Origin: Voacanga thouarsii
Taxonomy: Eukaryota; Streptophyta; Magnoliopsida; Gentianales; Apocynaceae
Direction of reading: 5' to 3'
Length of the DNA stretch: 64,000 nt
Assembly (NCBI GenBank): GCA_026120185.1
Contig: JANUWF010001217.1
Span: 1,269,001 to 1,333,000 of the forward strand
The notes under the pieces are model-generated. The model made no database searches. It saw only the letters and a list, made by a program, of their open reading frames with translations, and was not told the origin of the DNA. The translations under genes were made by a program, and so were the position numbers. Positions 11,029 through 21,315 of the stretch are shown here, piece by piece; positions within the stretch are counted from its first letter, which is position 1; every line of letters begins with the position of its first letter.

Positions 11029-12381
11029 TCATACATTTGATGGCTGCCTTGTGTTATGGGACTGGTCAGGAGATGATCTTCTTTCTCTATTGGCAAACCA
11101 TTGAGCTGTTCTTCTTGCAATCGGTAGCCAAAGTCTCCTCATTCTTTCATCCTTGACAGCATTTTCTGGTAGCGAAGGCTCTCTGTTATTACCAGTTCTG
11201 TTATTGAAATCTTCAAATCTTGAATGAACAATTATCTCGGACATTGATCTCTTATCACTTGAATTTAGGACTTTTGATGGATGTTCCGAAGCCCCTTTTG
11301 CCTGTGAAGGTTTTAGAAGATCTGAAAGTGGTGGAAATGATCCATTTTGCATGATTCTGCTCAACTTGCTTTCAAATTCACGTTTTCTTTCCATTTCCTC
11401 CTTAATATTTTTGATTTCACCATCTCTGATCACTCTTGTGGGCGTGGATGGCTCGTTATTTGACTCCAAAGCTGAGAATCTATTGCTTGATATCTGCTGA
11501 AGCATTTCAGAATTCAAGAACATGAGGTCTGAAGTGCTCACATTGCTCCATCGATTCTTGAGGACAACATCAGACACAAAAATCTTATGGTTGAACTTGT
11601 GCAATGCTTTCTGATCTTCATCCGTTTGATCACTTTGATGAATTGGCAATTCTTCTTCCTTCTTACCCTTGTCGGTTTTCCTAAAGCTGCCTGCGATGCT
11701 AAATCTGGAAGATCCTCGATGACTCTCTTCTCTTTGGATGTAGAGTTCTATATTGGATTCCTCTCTCATCTCTGACTGATTCGACAACAATCTCCAACTA
11801 TTCGTGTACGTGATGGTCGAAAGATCATCAGCACTGATCTTATTCCTGCAAAGGGGACAACTCGAATGTTTCTCGAGCCACTGATCAAGACAGTTTATAT
11901 GAAAGGCATGCTTGCACTTTGGTAGTAACCGAAGAATTTCAATAGCTTCAAACTTGGATAGACAAATTGCACACTCAAGCCCATCTCTTGACCCTTTAAG
12001 CGAAGAGAATCTGAAGAAAGGAAGGGATTCAATAACAGTTTTGTCAACCCCAGATGACCGAGACCTCGAACGAAGCAAGCCATCTTGAATGTGCAGCTGG
12101 TTCTGAACAGACTCAGAAGCTGATCTATGGCAGAACTTAGCATAAAGCAGAAGGATGAAAGTTAAGGAAAACATGATAGCAACGATGCCTACTAAAACAG
12201 CAAGACTTGGTTTGAAATTGCTGACTACATCTTGTGAACCTAAATCATACTGGTCTGAAGGGCCTTGTGCTTTGACACTGAAGAACATCAAATGAAGGGA
12301 AAAAACACAAAAACTCAACTGATTCATGGAAAGATTGAAGTGAAGCATGCCAAAGGAGCATGCTGCAGCAAGAAAATGCAT
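11029..12381 (-). CDS. RING-H2 finger E3 ubiquitin ligase, ATL family (ATL42-like)
   Basis: Membrane-anchored E3 ligase that would pass ubiquitin from an E2 to substrates. Intronless, 450 codons, as is usual for ATLs. Order: signal peptide (about 1-38, ending VKAQ), short extracellular part, transmembrane helix (about 57-80, LAVLVGIVAIMFSLTFILLL), basic stretch, the GLD-like motif GVDKTVIESLP (111-121), then RING-H2 with C137, C140, C156, H158, H161, C164, C175, C178 and the E2-contacting W168. The long C-terminal tail (180-450) is Ser-rich and charged, with RMRRLWLPIARRTAQWF near the end. Overall layout resembles Arabidopsis ATL42. Met1 lies about where transcription should start; Met19 (12327) opens a more normal signal peptide and may be the real start. 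No lesions seen. Confidence 0.93.
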   Translation of the reverse strand: MHFLAAACSFGMLHFNLSMNQLSFCVFSLHLMFFSVKAQGPSDQYDLGSQDVVSNFKPSLAVLVGIVAIMFSLTFILLLYAKFCHRSASESVQNQLHIQDGLLRSRSRSSGVDKTVIESLPFFRFSSLKGSRDGLECAICLSKFEAIEILRLLPKCKHAFHINCLDQWLEKHSSCPLCRNKISADDLSTITYTNSWRLLSNQSEMREESNIELYIQREESHRGSSRFSIAGSFRKTDKGKKEEELPIHQSDQTDEDQKALHKFNHKIFVSDVVLKNRWSNVSTSDLMFLNSEMLQQISSNRFSALESNNEPSTPTRVIRDGEIKNIKEEMERKREFESKLSRIMQNGSFPPLSDLLKPSQAKGASEHPSKVLNSSDKRSMSEIIVHSRFEDFNNRTGNNREPSLPENAVKDERMRRLWLPIARRTAQWFANRERRSSPDQSHNTRQPSNV

Positions 12382-12411
12382 TCCATTGGAGTGTGGAATG
12401 GCCTTAAAGTC

Positions 12412-12419
12412 TTATAAAG
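12412..12419 (-). promoter_or_regulatory. TATA box of the ATL gene
   Basis: Minus-strand TTTATAAG about 32 bp upstream of the first ATG and 85 bp upstream of Met19. A start site about 30 bp downstream would fall at the first ATG, which favours translation from Met19. Confidence 0.5.
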
Positions 12420-13850
12420 GAGTAGTTAAGACATTGGTTTGTTAGGAATAAGTTTATTTTATATGATTCCCTGTAAAGATTATCCTGCTCGATTGTCAAT
12501 TTTCTAGGTTTCTTCATGGGTTTTTCTTGGGTGTCCCAATTTGAGTAATAACATAAACTACATTTTAATACTAGTTCTTTTTTTATTTCTTTCCACCAAA
12601 TTTGATATTGGACAGTGGTGGAAAGGTGGGGTGGCTTATAATTGTACACATATTCAACTTTCTGACTTGAGGGACATCACCTGGCTGTGAACTTGTTGCT
12701 CATTATCTTGAGTTAATCATGTCATTAAAATAATTTTCTTTTAAAACAAACCATAAACAAAAGAGTAAAGGCATGCTTTGGATCCAGTTTCCTGATGAAT
12801 ATATTGCAATTTTCATTCAAGAAATGACATTCAAACAAGCAATCATACAAGTTTTAATCCAATTCTTCTTTTTTTTCCCCTCTTTCTTTAACTATTTTTT
12901 AATTTGCCAATTCTCTTATTTTTCTTTTTAAGAATAGTCCAGTATTTAACTCATAGTTAAAGGCATTAGTTCAATCATTATAGTGTTAAAAGGCAGATCT
13001 TCTCAATATAGAGGTAAGAGAATGAGGAATTTACTTGCTAATTGATACTGATATTGGAATTATCCATTTGAACATTGCAGAAGAGTCTGCATAGGTGTTT
13101 CTGATTGATTGTTTTAGAAAGTCAAAGCTTTATTGCACCAGAACTTCCTTAGCTTGTCTTATTAGTCAAGAGGTAGGAATAATAATAATGATACATCTCT
13201 ACCCTCTACTCTATATAGTTTATATTCACCCCATGCATGTGTACTTGCCTTATTAGAGGGCTGCTAGTAATTACCCCACCTAATTTATTAGCCCTTTTGC
13301 CACTTAAATAATCCAATATGAAAACTGCGATTCAAGAATAATCCTTCATTAATTAAACCGAAAGTTAGAGTCAAATATTTTAGTAGTAATGTGGTTTCTT
13401 TTCGATGTGAATTTGAACTTAAATCTCAATTTAATTCTTGAATTTATATTTTTTTTATAGTTATATCTTTTAACTATATTTCGCGCATATTGCACTCTTG
13501 AACATGTAGAATTATATGCAAGTTTAATCCTAATTCTAACTCGGTCAATAACACTATTAATTGATGCTGACATGAACAGATAATATAATGTAATGATGTG
13601 AAATTTCTTGTCACCTTTTCGAATCTACTATTTAAAAAAGTTCAGTTTTTTTTGTCTTTTTGTATTGACAAATGAATTACTTTCTTTATGCACTGATAAC
13701 AAAAGATTAATACTTACACACTAACCTCCTCTCTTCCAAGGAGATTAATAGGAGTGCAACCATTCTTTCCGTGTATTCTTTCACAATACCTTCAAGAAAA
13801 AAAAATTTAAAAAAAAACAACGGAAAAAGAGGTTAGGAAAAGATTTGTCT
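12420..13850. other. Intergenic DNA, ATL promoter side
   Basis: AT-rich, no coding pattern or RNA gene seen. The part next to 12.4 kb is presumably the ATL promoter region. Small open frames (for example 13349-13573) look random. Confidence 0.5.
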
Positions 13851-14198
13851 TTTGCCGAAAAGATCTCATTCGTTTTCCTTCACCTCCAGATCTGTCTTTC
13901 TCCCCCATAGACCCTTTGGTCTGCTTCCTTCAATATTCTTTCCTTTTTGGGCTTTCTGACATGTTAGTATTTGTTTTGGGTTGAATTTTTCTTAAGAAAA
14001 TTGGGGCTTTCTGGGTATTGAGTTGCATGTTAGATTTTTATTTGGGTAACTTTTTTTGTGTTCTTCAACTCTGAGAGAGATAAAACCGAAGTGCATTTCG
14101 CGGTGGAGGATGGTTTGTGACGTTCCTGGAGATTTAGGTGCGCTAAGAATTCAATGGTAGGTTGAATTGTTTTCCTTCTTTTTTTTCTGTTTTGGGAG

Positions 14199-14382
14199 AT
14201 GGGGAGTTCTGGTGAAGCCAGCAACATTGATGCGTCGGTGGGGCGGCTTGGTTTGGGTCTGTAGGCGGAACGGTCGTGGTGGCCCGGTAGGATTCTTGGC
14301 CGGGAGAGCTTCCAGAGAGTTGTTTGGTTTCTCCAAGATCAGACACTCCTGTTAAGCTCCTTGCAAGAGAGGATGCTAGTGT
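14199..14382 (+). pseudogene. Orphan first exon of a PWWP-domain protein
   Basis: Starts MGSSGEASNIDASVGG. Across three frames it then spells the PWWP core found in a family of plant nuclear proteins of the At1g51745 type: GGLVWV, then WWPGRILG, then ELPESCLVSPRSDTPVKLL and AREDASV. PWWP domains bind methylated histone tails. The frame needs one base removed near 14245 and bases restored near 14270 and near 14310. The exon ends at a consensus donor, gtaagt (14383-14388), so this came from a DNA copy and not a processed mRNA. The next exon is not found downstream. The pyrimidine-rich stretch upstream (about 13850-14198) may be the old promoter and 5' UTR. Confidence 0.75.
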
Positions 14383-14644
14383 GTAAGTATTAATCCTTTG
14401 TTATCTGGGTTAGCAGTGCATCAAGGAAGTAATTTATTTGTTAACACAAAAAGGAAAAAAAAAATTATCACTTGGCCGTCTATTTAAACCAACCATTTCT
14501 TGAAATGCTATGAGAAAAGGACCCCCACAACTTGTTTAAGATAAGATTCTTGCTTCTTAATAATTTGAGTTGATGAGGAAGTGGGGTAAAATATGCAAAG
14601 GTCAATTACCACCTAATGGAGTTATTGATGGCGTTATTGAAACT

Positions 14645-14667
14645 AATATATATATATATATATATAA
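14645..14667. repeat. (TA)n microsatellite
   Basis: About eleven TA units in an AT-rich, gene-free stretch (14389-15095) with no other feature. Confidence 0.9.
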
Positions 14668-15417
14668 AATACAAAAAGAATTCGTAGATAAATAATTCAG
14701 TAAATAAATATTTAATTTGCAATTTAAAAAAAATTACACTCAAAATTTAATGAATCACTTGTTATAAATATAACTAGCACTTCCCATGCAGAGGGAAAGT
14801 TATGAAAAAAGAAATATAGAAGATAATATTATATATTTTATAAAATTTTAAAGGGACAAAAGTATAATTTATTTAAATTATTCTAAAAATTTTTAATTTT
14901 TTAAAAGAAATAAATAGTCAGTCTCTACTGCTTGCGATTTGAATAAAAGTTAAATTAATCTCGATTATGGCAATATCATCAATTCCAGATGAGAGTAATA
15001 TGTATTAAAAGAGACTCGATTACTATTCATTGTTTTAAACATTAAAAAAAATGATTTTGGTCCCTTGTCAATTAAAAAAAAAACATGAGGGTAGATATGA
15101 TTGTAAACGGATCGGATCGGATACGAATCACCATGTCCCAGGCTCAATCTAATTAATAATAGTGGTATATCCAATTTGACTGGAATACCTGAGTATGATA
15201 TAACACTACCTATACCCGAATAGACAGGGTATTGGACTCGAGTCAAGCATATCCGACTCGAAAAACATGTGCAAAACCTCTTTTATAATTTTATATTATT
15301 TTGTGAAAAATATACCTATACAATAATTTGTTTTATCAAAACATACTAACTAAATGCAATGTAAATTATATTACATATTAATAACTAAGTACACCTGTAA
15401 ACATACTAACTAAATAC

Positions 15418-15574
15418 GGGTTTTTGACCAAAATGGGTTCCTTTTGAAATCCCCACCCGTAACCGGGTTCGAAAATACCCCATATCCCGTGGTGGAGGTT
15501 TCTCGTGTCTGCCGAACATGAGGTACGCTGACACCTTGCGTCCGGCAGACGTAACTTACTTTTTCATGGGTCAA
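15418..15574 (+). repeat. Left TIR of the MULE
   Basis: About 157 bp matching the inverse of the right end through ggttcgaaaataccccata to gggtcaa. Much more GC-rich than its surroundings. Contains two 23-bp imperfect palindromes (15501-15523 and 15534-15556). Confidence 0.9.
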
Positions 15575-18198
15575 ACCTCCTGTGTCGCCAGATGGTCGAC
15601 AGTCTCCCCTCTTTTTCCAGAAAAACCACTTTTTCAGGGCCAGCTTTTTCACGGGCAAATTCCTCCTCCACCGACAATCTCCTCTATATCTGCTTCTTCT
15701 CCGCGGCCTTTCTTCTTCTCTCTTCTTCTTTTCCGCGGCCATTTCTAGACAGTCTCCTCTTTGCCTGCCAAAATTTCTTCTGCTTCTTTCTCATTGCCAT
15801 CCTTCATATTTGCTTACAACATAATGCAGTAGAAGGGAAAGGGAACGCAGCAACTAAGGCCATCGCTTGGAGTCCACTGCCTTACAGGTTTTTTTTTTTT
15901 TTTTTTCATTGATCGGTGGTTTTATGAAATTATCTGCTACCATCTAAGCAAGTAAAATTGCTAAAAAAGTCATGCTTTTCTCCATTTCACAGAATCAACA
16001 CCATAAGGAGAAAGAGCTTGAGGTTTCTCTTTGTACGGTTGCATCGAAGTCAAAAACAGAAACTGCACCGGGTATTATATTGCCACATGATCTATTCCAT
16101 AAAATCTCTATTTAGGAAGAAGAAATTAATAGCAATACATTTTCATTCCATCCTTGATCACAAGTTCCTACAATGAATAAAAGAATTTGTTATTGTTAGT
16201 GAATTATTATTTTATTATATTATATAAACTATTTAGATATATAGTTTGTGAAAATATGAAAATTTTTAAAAGTTATTGTTGTTTATTTCGGTGAGTATTT
16301 GTTATAGTTTAATTTGATTATTTTGGTGTGCATGAAATTATTGCAATTTACGGACTGCAATTTGAGTAAGATGCGGGAGCGTTCCATTTTTTTCAAGTGA
16401 AATTGAAAAAAAAAAACATATAGTGAATTTAGAATAAATTACCAATTATTTTCAGATGGAAAAATTTAGAATAAAAATTTAGAATAAATTTAGAATAAAA
16501 AATACTTGTATGAAATAAATTTGGGAATGATGTTGGGTTGGAATTGTCTAATAGTCTGGAACTTTCAATTTAATCCGTTTGGAATATATATTGAAGCACA
16601 TAGTCGTTTGAATTTTTCAAAGTTTTATCCATTATTGTAGAATTTTTTAAACATTAAATTTGGATACAATTAAAAGACCTATCCTTATTTTTTTTAGATA
16701 CACTTAAATTTGAAATTTTAATATTTTAATATTTTTTAAAAAAATTCATATATTTTTTAATTTGAATTTTTTGAAATAGTTGTTTGAATTAAGTAAATAT
16801 TAAAATATTATGTAATTAATTTCAATTTCTGTAAATTAAAACCAAAAATAAATATTTTATATACAATTTGAAGAAGACTTAATTTTGAATATTGAATATT
16901 AAAAAGAAACTTAAATTTCTTTTCCAAAATTTTTTAGATATATATTTTATGAAATAAAAATTAAACAAGAATATTTCTCTAAATAAATTAACATGAAGAT
17001 TAATAAATTTTTTTCATGCAATTTACAACGTTAAATTTGTAAATTTGTAATGTCTAACTAAGAAAAAAATTAATTTATCGATTCAAGTATTTAGTTTTTA
17101 AAAAAATGAAAAAAATTAATGTTGAGTGAAAGATTTTTTTTTAAAAAAAGTCCTTTCATTTTTATATACAAATTAATATTAAAATATTAAAATAAAATGT
17201 ATGAAATTATCTAAGATTTTAATTTTTGAAATTAAAATTAAACGATGGTATTGAAATAAAATTAATTTCAATAATTAAAAAATAATATAAATTTATTTTA
17301 TGGACAATAAGCATATGAAGTTAAATAAAAAATAATATTTTATCCTTTTCAAGTATTTAATATAAATTTTTTATGTAAAAATTAAGTAGAAAATATCAAA
17401 TCTGTATATTAATTTTTTTATTATTGTAGTTGTTAATTATCTTAATTAGTTCATACTATATTTCTTTGTAATTGTTGTCAAGAAATAAAAATAAAACTTT
17501 TGTTAGAATTTAATTGAGATGCGAGGAAGATTTGAGATTTATATGGATGTTATGAAATTCGATTATATTTTATTGTAATAAAAAATTAGTTAATATAATT
17601 AAATTTAAATTGTTAAATATTTTTTATTTTTATTTACGTTAAACGAATAAGAATATTAATATTTGAATTCTACATGGAAATATAGTTGGATCCTAGAGCC
17701 TTTCAGATTTTTTCAAGTAAAACTAAAAAAAAAAAAAGTTAGAGTAAAATTATAAAATAAAAAAAACTAATTAAATTTAGAATATTAATATTTTCAAATT
17801 TTCAAATATTTGAGAATTTAAATATTTTGAAATAGTCATTATTTGTTTCAAGTGAAAATTTATCTAATTAATTTCAATTTCTCTAAATTAAAACCAAAAT
17901 TAAAATTTTATATACATCTTGAATAAGACTTAATTTTGACACGGGAATATTAAGAAGACACTTAGTTCATGCTGAATTAATTCGAATTAGTTCATGCTAT
18001 TTTTTTTTTTGTAATTGTTGTCATAAAATAAAAAGCATAGATTTTGTTAAAATTTAATTATTTAATAGAAAGCATATTTTTTGAGCTTGTTCTGATTAAT
18101 TGATTTATTTAATATTAGTTGGTATAGTATAATATTTATAATATTTGTTAGAATTTAATTATTTAATAGAAAAAATATATCTAACTTATTTAGGTATA
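15575..18198. other. MULE 5' region: leader and AT-rich spacer
   Basis: 15.58-15.90 kb is pyrimidine-rich (ctcctcc, cttcttctt) and could be the transcribed leader after a TIR promoter; the open frames in it are low-complexity by-products. From 16.2 kb the sequence is very AT-rich with internal duplications: about 16818-16910 resembles 17868-17965, and a ttgtta(g/a)aatttaatt motif recurs near 17500, 18044 and 18146. No gene seen. Confidence 0.55.
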
Positions 18199-21007
18199 AT
18201 GTCATTGGAACAACCTATAAGATTACGGTTCTATTGGGATTGCGAGATTATTCGCACCGCCAATGGTGATTTTTTTTTCGGTCCCTATCGCAAGACATTA
18301 CTTGTTAGAAATCGAGTAAATTATGCTGCCTTAGTTAATAAAATATGTGCGATTCGAGGTTTGGACGTGTCTACTGTAAAGTTACAAATCACGATGCGAG
18401 AAGACGCATCCGTTGGTAATGTCGGGAGGTCTACAACAGGAAATATTACTGATGATCAAGATATGGAAAATTTGTGATACTATGCATCCATTGCGGGGGG
18501 ACAACCAGTTGATTTGCATGTGAAGTATGAGATGTTGCAGACCCCTACAGTTGTTCCAAGTGTTGAAGTTCAAACCAATCCTACGCCAGCTCCGTATCTA
18601 CAAATACTACTGTTACCAAGTAGTTCTCTACCTATGCATCATGATGTGTTTCAGTGGCATTATAACTCCCCAATGAGATTCAGCCAACCCAAAGCACCTT
18701 CGATACAAGAATATTGTGAGCACATTCAACTATCCCATACCCAAACAGTTTTGCCATTGTTTCCATGTGCTGATTTGGGTGTTCCGCAGCACATCACTCC
18801 AGTTGATGATTGGGTTACTCGAGAGCCCGTTTGGGTTGGTACTCCTGAGGCGACTGTAGATGGTTTAGGACCTACATCGGATATGGATGGACCTGTTGCT
18901 GATGAGAGTCCTGACAAGGATGATGGAGACGACGATGTTGGAGCTGAAATGGTCGGTCCTTCTGCGATACCGAGTACTTCTGCATTTCCCGATTCTTCTG
19001 CGATGCCGGGTACTTCTGCATTCCCTGGTTCTTTTACGATGCCCGATACTTTTGCATTCCCTGGTCATTCTGTAATATCTCAGCCTGCTTATGGGGTCAG
19101 CGTACCGGAGCACTTATACAATTCGCCGTATTCTGAGTAACTTGATAGATTGAATAATTCTCTAGATAGAGAATATAATAACGATGGAATCGCAACAGGT
19201 GGTTCTGGAATGAATTTCTGATCAGAATCAAATAATGATTTATGTGTCGGAATGTGGTTCAAGGACAAGGATAAGCTACTGTGAGCTGTTAGGTCATGGT
19301 CCGTGCGAATGGGTCGAGATTTTACAGTCCTAGAAAGCAAGTCTACACTTTAGATTGCTGAGTGTAAAAATTCTACTGACGAACATCGATGTTATTGGTG
19401 GATCCGTGTGCGAAAGAAAGCAAAGTACAATTTATGGCAAATTACTCACTGACACAGAGAGCATATTTGTTTAGTTCGGACAGTCGATGGAAACCACCAC
19501 AATATGAGCGTAAATTTTATGGTAAAGCACATTATGACTATGATACACGATAGGCCTGAGATTACGGTGCGTGAGATTAATAGTCATATTCAGAATGTAT
19601 TGCATTTCAGCTCATCTTACAAAAAAGGATGGAATGCCAGGAGGATGGCTATTGAGATAGTTTATGGGGATTGGCCTTCTTCATTCGAGCAGTTGCCACG
19701 ATTCATGCGTGCACTACAGGATTCGAATTCAAGGATGGAAATTGAGTGGCAACATTTACCATTTGACAGCAACAATGTCAAAACTTTTGGTTCTGTTTTT
19801 TGGTCTTTCAAACCATGTATTGATGCTTTCGTTCACATGAACAGTAATCAACATTGATGGGACATTCCTTAGGGGTATATACAAGGGAAAGCTTTTGACG
19901 GCAATTGGTCAAGATGCAAACAATCATATATTACCCCTTGTATTTGCAATTGTGCATGAAGAAACCAATAAGAGTTGGGGATGGTTTTTGTAGTTACTAA
20001 GAGCACATGTTCTGGGGGATCGTATGGTATGTCTGATATCAGATCGGCACAAGGGGATAGTAAACGCGGTACATCGACAGCCTCTCTGGCAAGAGCCATT
20101 GACAATGCATAGATTCTGTCTCAGATATATTTGGAATAACTTCAATGCGAAGTTCAGGAACCACCAACTAAAAAAATTGATGTATATGGCTGGTACGCAG
20201 AGTAAGAAACGTAAATTTTTTAGGATTATGGATGAAATAAATATATTAAGTCCCCTTGCAAAAGCATGGCTTGATGCGATTCCATTGGAGTAGTGGACTC
20301 TTGCTCATGATGGTGGGTATCGATACAGGAATATGACAACAAATTTGGTAGAATCATTCAACAGTGTTGTCAAAGGCATACGTGCTCTACCCATCAAGGT
20401 GATCGTCGAGTCTTCATTCAAGAAAACAGTCAAGTACTTTAATGACCATAGACAGGAGGCCAATCACGGTCGATATCACTTTCCTTCTAAAATATGGTCC
20501 ACATTTATACAGAATGAGATAAAGGGGAGAAGCCATCGTGTGCAGGCTTATGACCAAGGTCGGGGCATTTTTTGTGTTGTGTCAGGATATCGCGAGCATG
20601 GTCAGGGAAATAATACATATCAAGTTGATCTTGATTCGAGAACATGCAGTTGCGCCAAGTGGAAAATATATGGAATACTTTGTTCACACGCATTTACAGC
20701 TTGTCAGCAGGTAGGGTTGAATCTTGGGGATCTCGTGTCACCCTTGAACACGACACTGTACTACAAAATAACATACATAGGACAGTTTAGACCTATTTTT
20801 CATGAGGATTATTGGCGCACTCTCCCTTTTACGTTGGCACCGAATCCGTACCGGTTCAAGAACCGTCGTCGTGGTCGTATGAGAACATCGAGGATTAGAA
20901 ATGAGATGGACGAACGCAACCCTGATTCGCTGCCAAGTTGTAGGAACTGTCACCAGGCTGGACACAACAGAAGAAATTGCCCCAACAACGCCATTCAACG
21001 GGGTTGA
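18199..21007 (+). pseudogene. MURA-like MULE transposase, decayed
   Basis: Would cut and reinsert the element by a DDE mechanism. ATG at 18199 (MSLEQPIRLRFYWDCEI). Order: N-terminal PB1-like region, acidic and Pro/Ser-rich linker with a 12-residue repeat (18961-19068), WFKDKDKLL-type MuDR motif, catalytic core, SWIM zinc finger (CSCAKWKIYGILCSHAF, near 20646-20696) and a CCHC knuckle (CRNCHQAGHNRRNC). All three acidic residues can be found: INIDGTF (19856), LISDRHKG (near 20042) and NLVESFN (near 20350). Stops in frame at 18475, 19138, 19219, 19282, 19351, 19450, then a frameshift near 19845, then 19991 and 20291. Inactive, but recognisable along its whole length. Confidence 0.9.
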
Positions 21008-21315
21008 TATGTTTTATGTGGTTCCCTGTATTATCTTTAATTTATGTATTAATGTATCAAGTTTCAATGTTGTCTTATGTACACCTTATGTATTGCTATA
21101 TAACTTGTGCATAAAATGACATTTGGGAGAAATGTTAACCTTAAATTGATGTATTGAGTACTCTGTTTTAATTTGTCTTTACTTTATTCGATTCGTTTAC
21201 TTTGTTCTATAAATTCATTTCATGCCTTTACTCATTTCCATTTATAACATTTTTTATGTATTTTATATCCATTAATAAAATGACAAATTCTTTACTGTCT
21301 TCGTTTCAGGATATC

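Noticed and set aside
15084..15095. 8-bp hAT target duplication
   Set aside because: Flanks (catgaggg and gcagtggg) match at only about half the positions, so the duplication is not claimed.
15518..15912. Overlapping open frames of 76-110 codons with Ser/Leu/Phe-rich products
   Set aside because: Pyrimidine-rich MULE leader read in several frames; low complexity and no domain.
18865..19113. Minus-strand Arg-rich repeat frame
   Set aside because: Shadow of the tandem repeats in the transposase linker.
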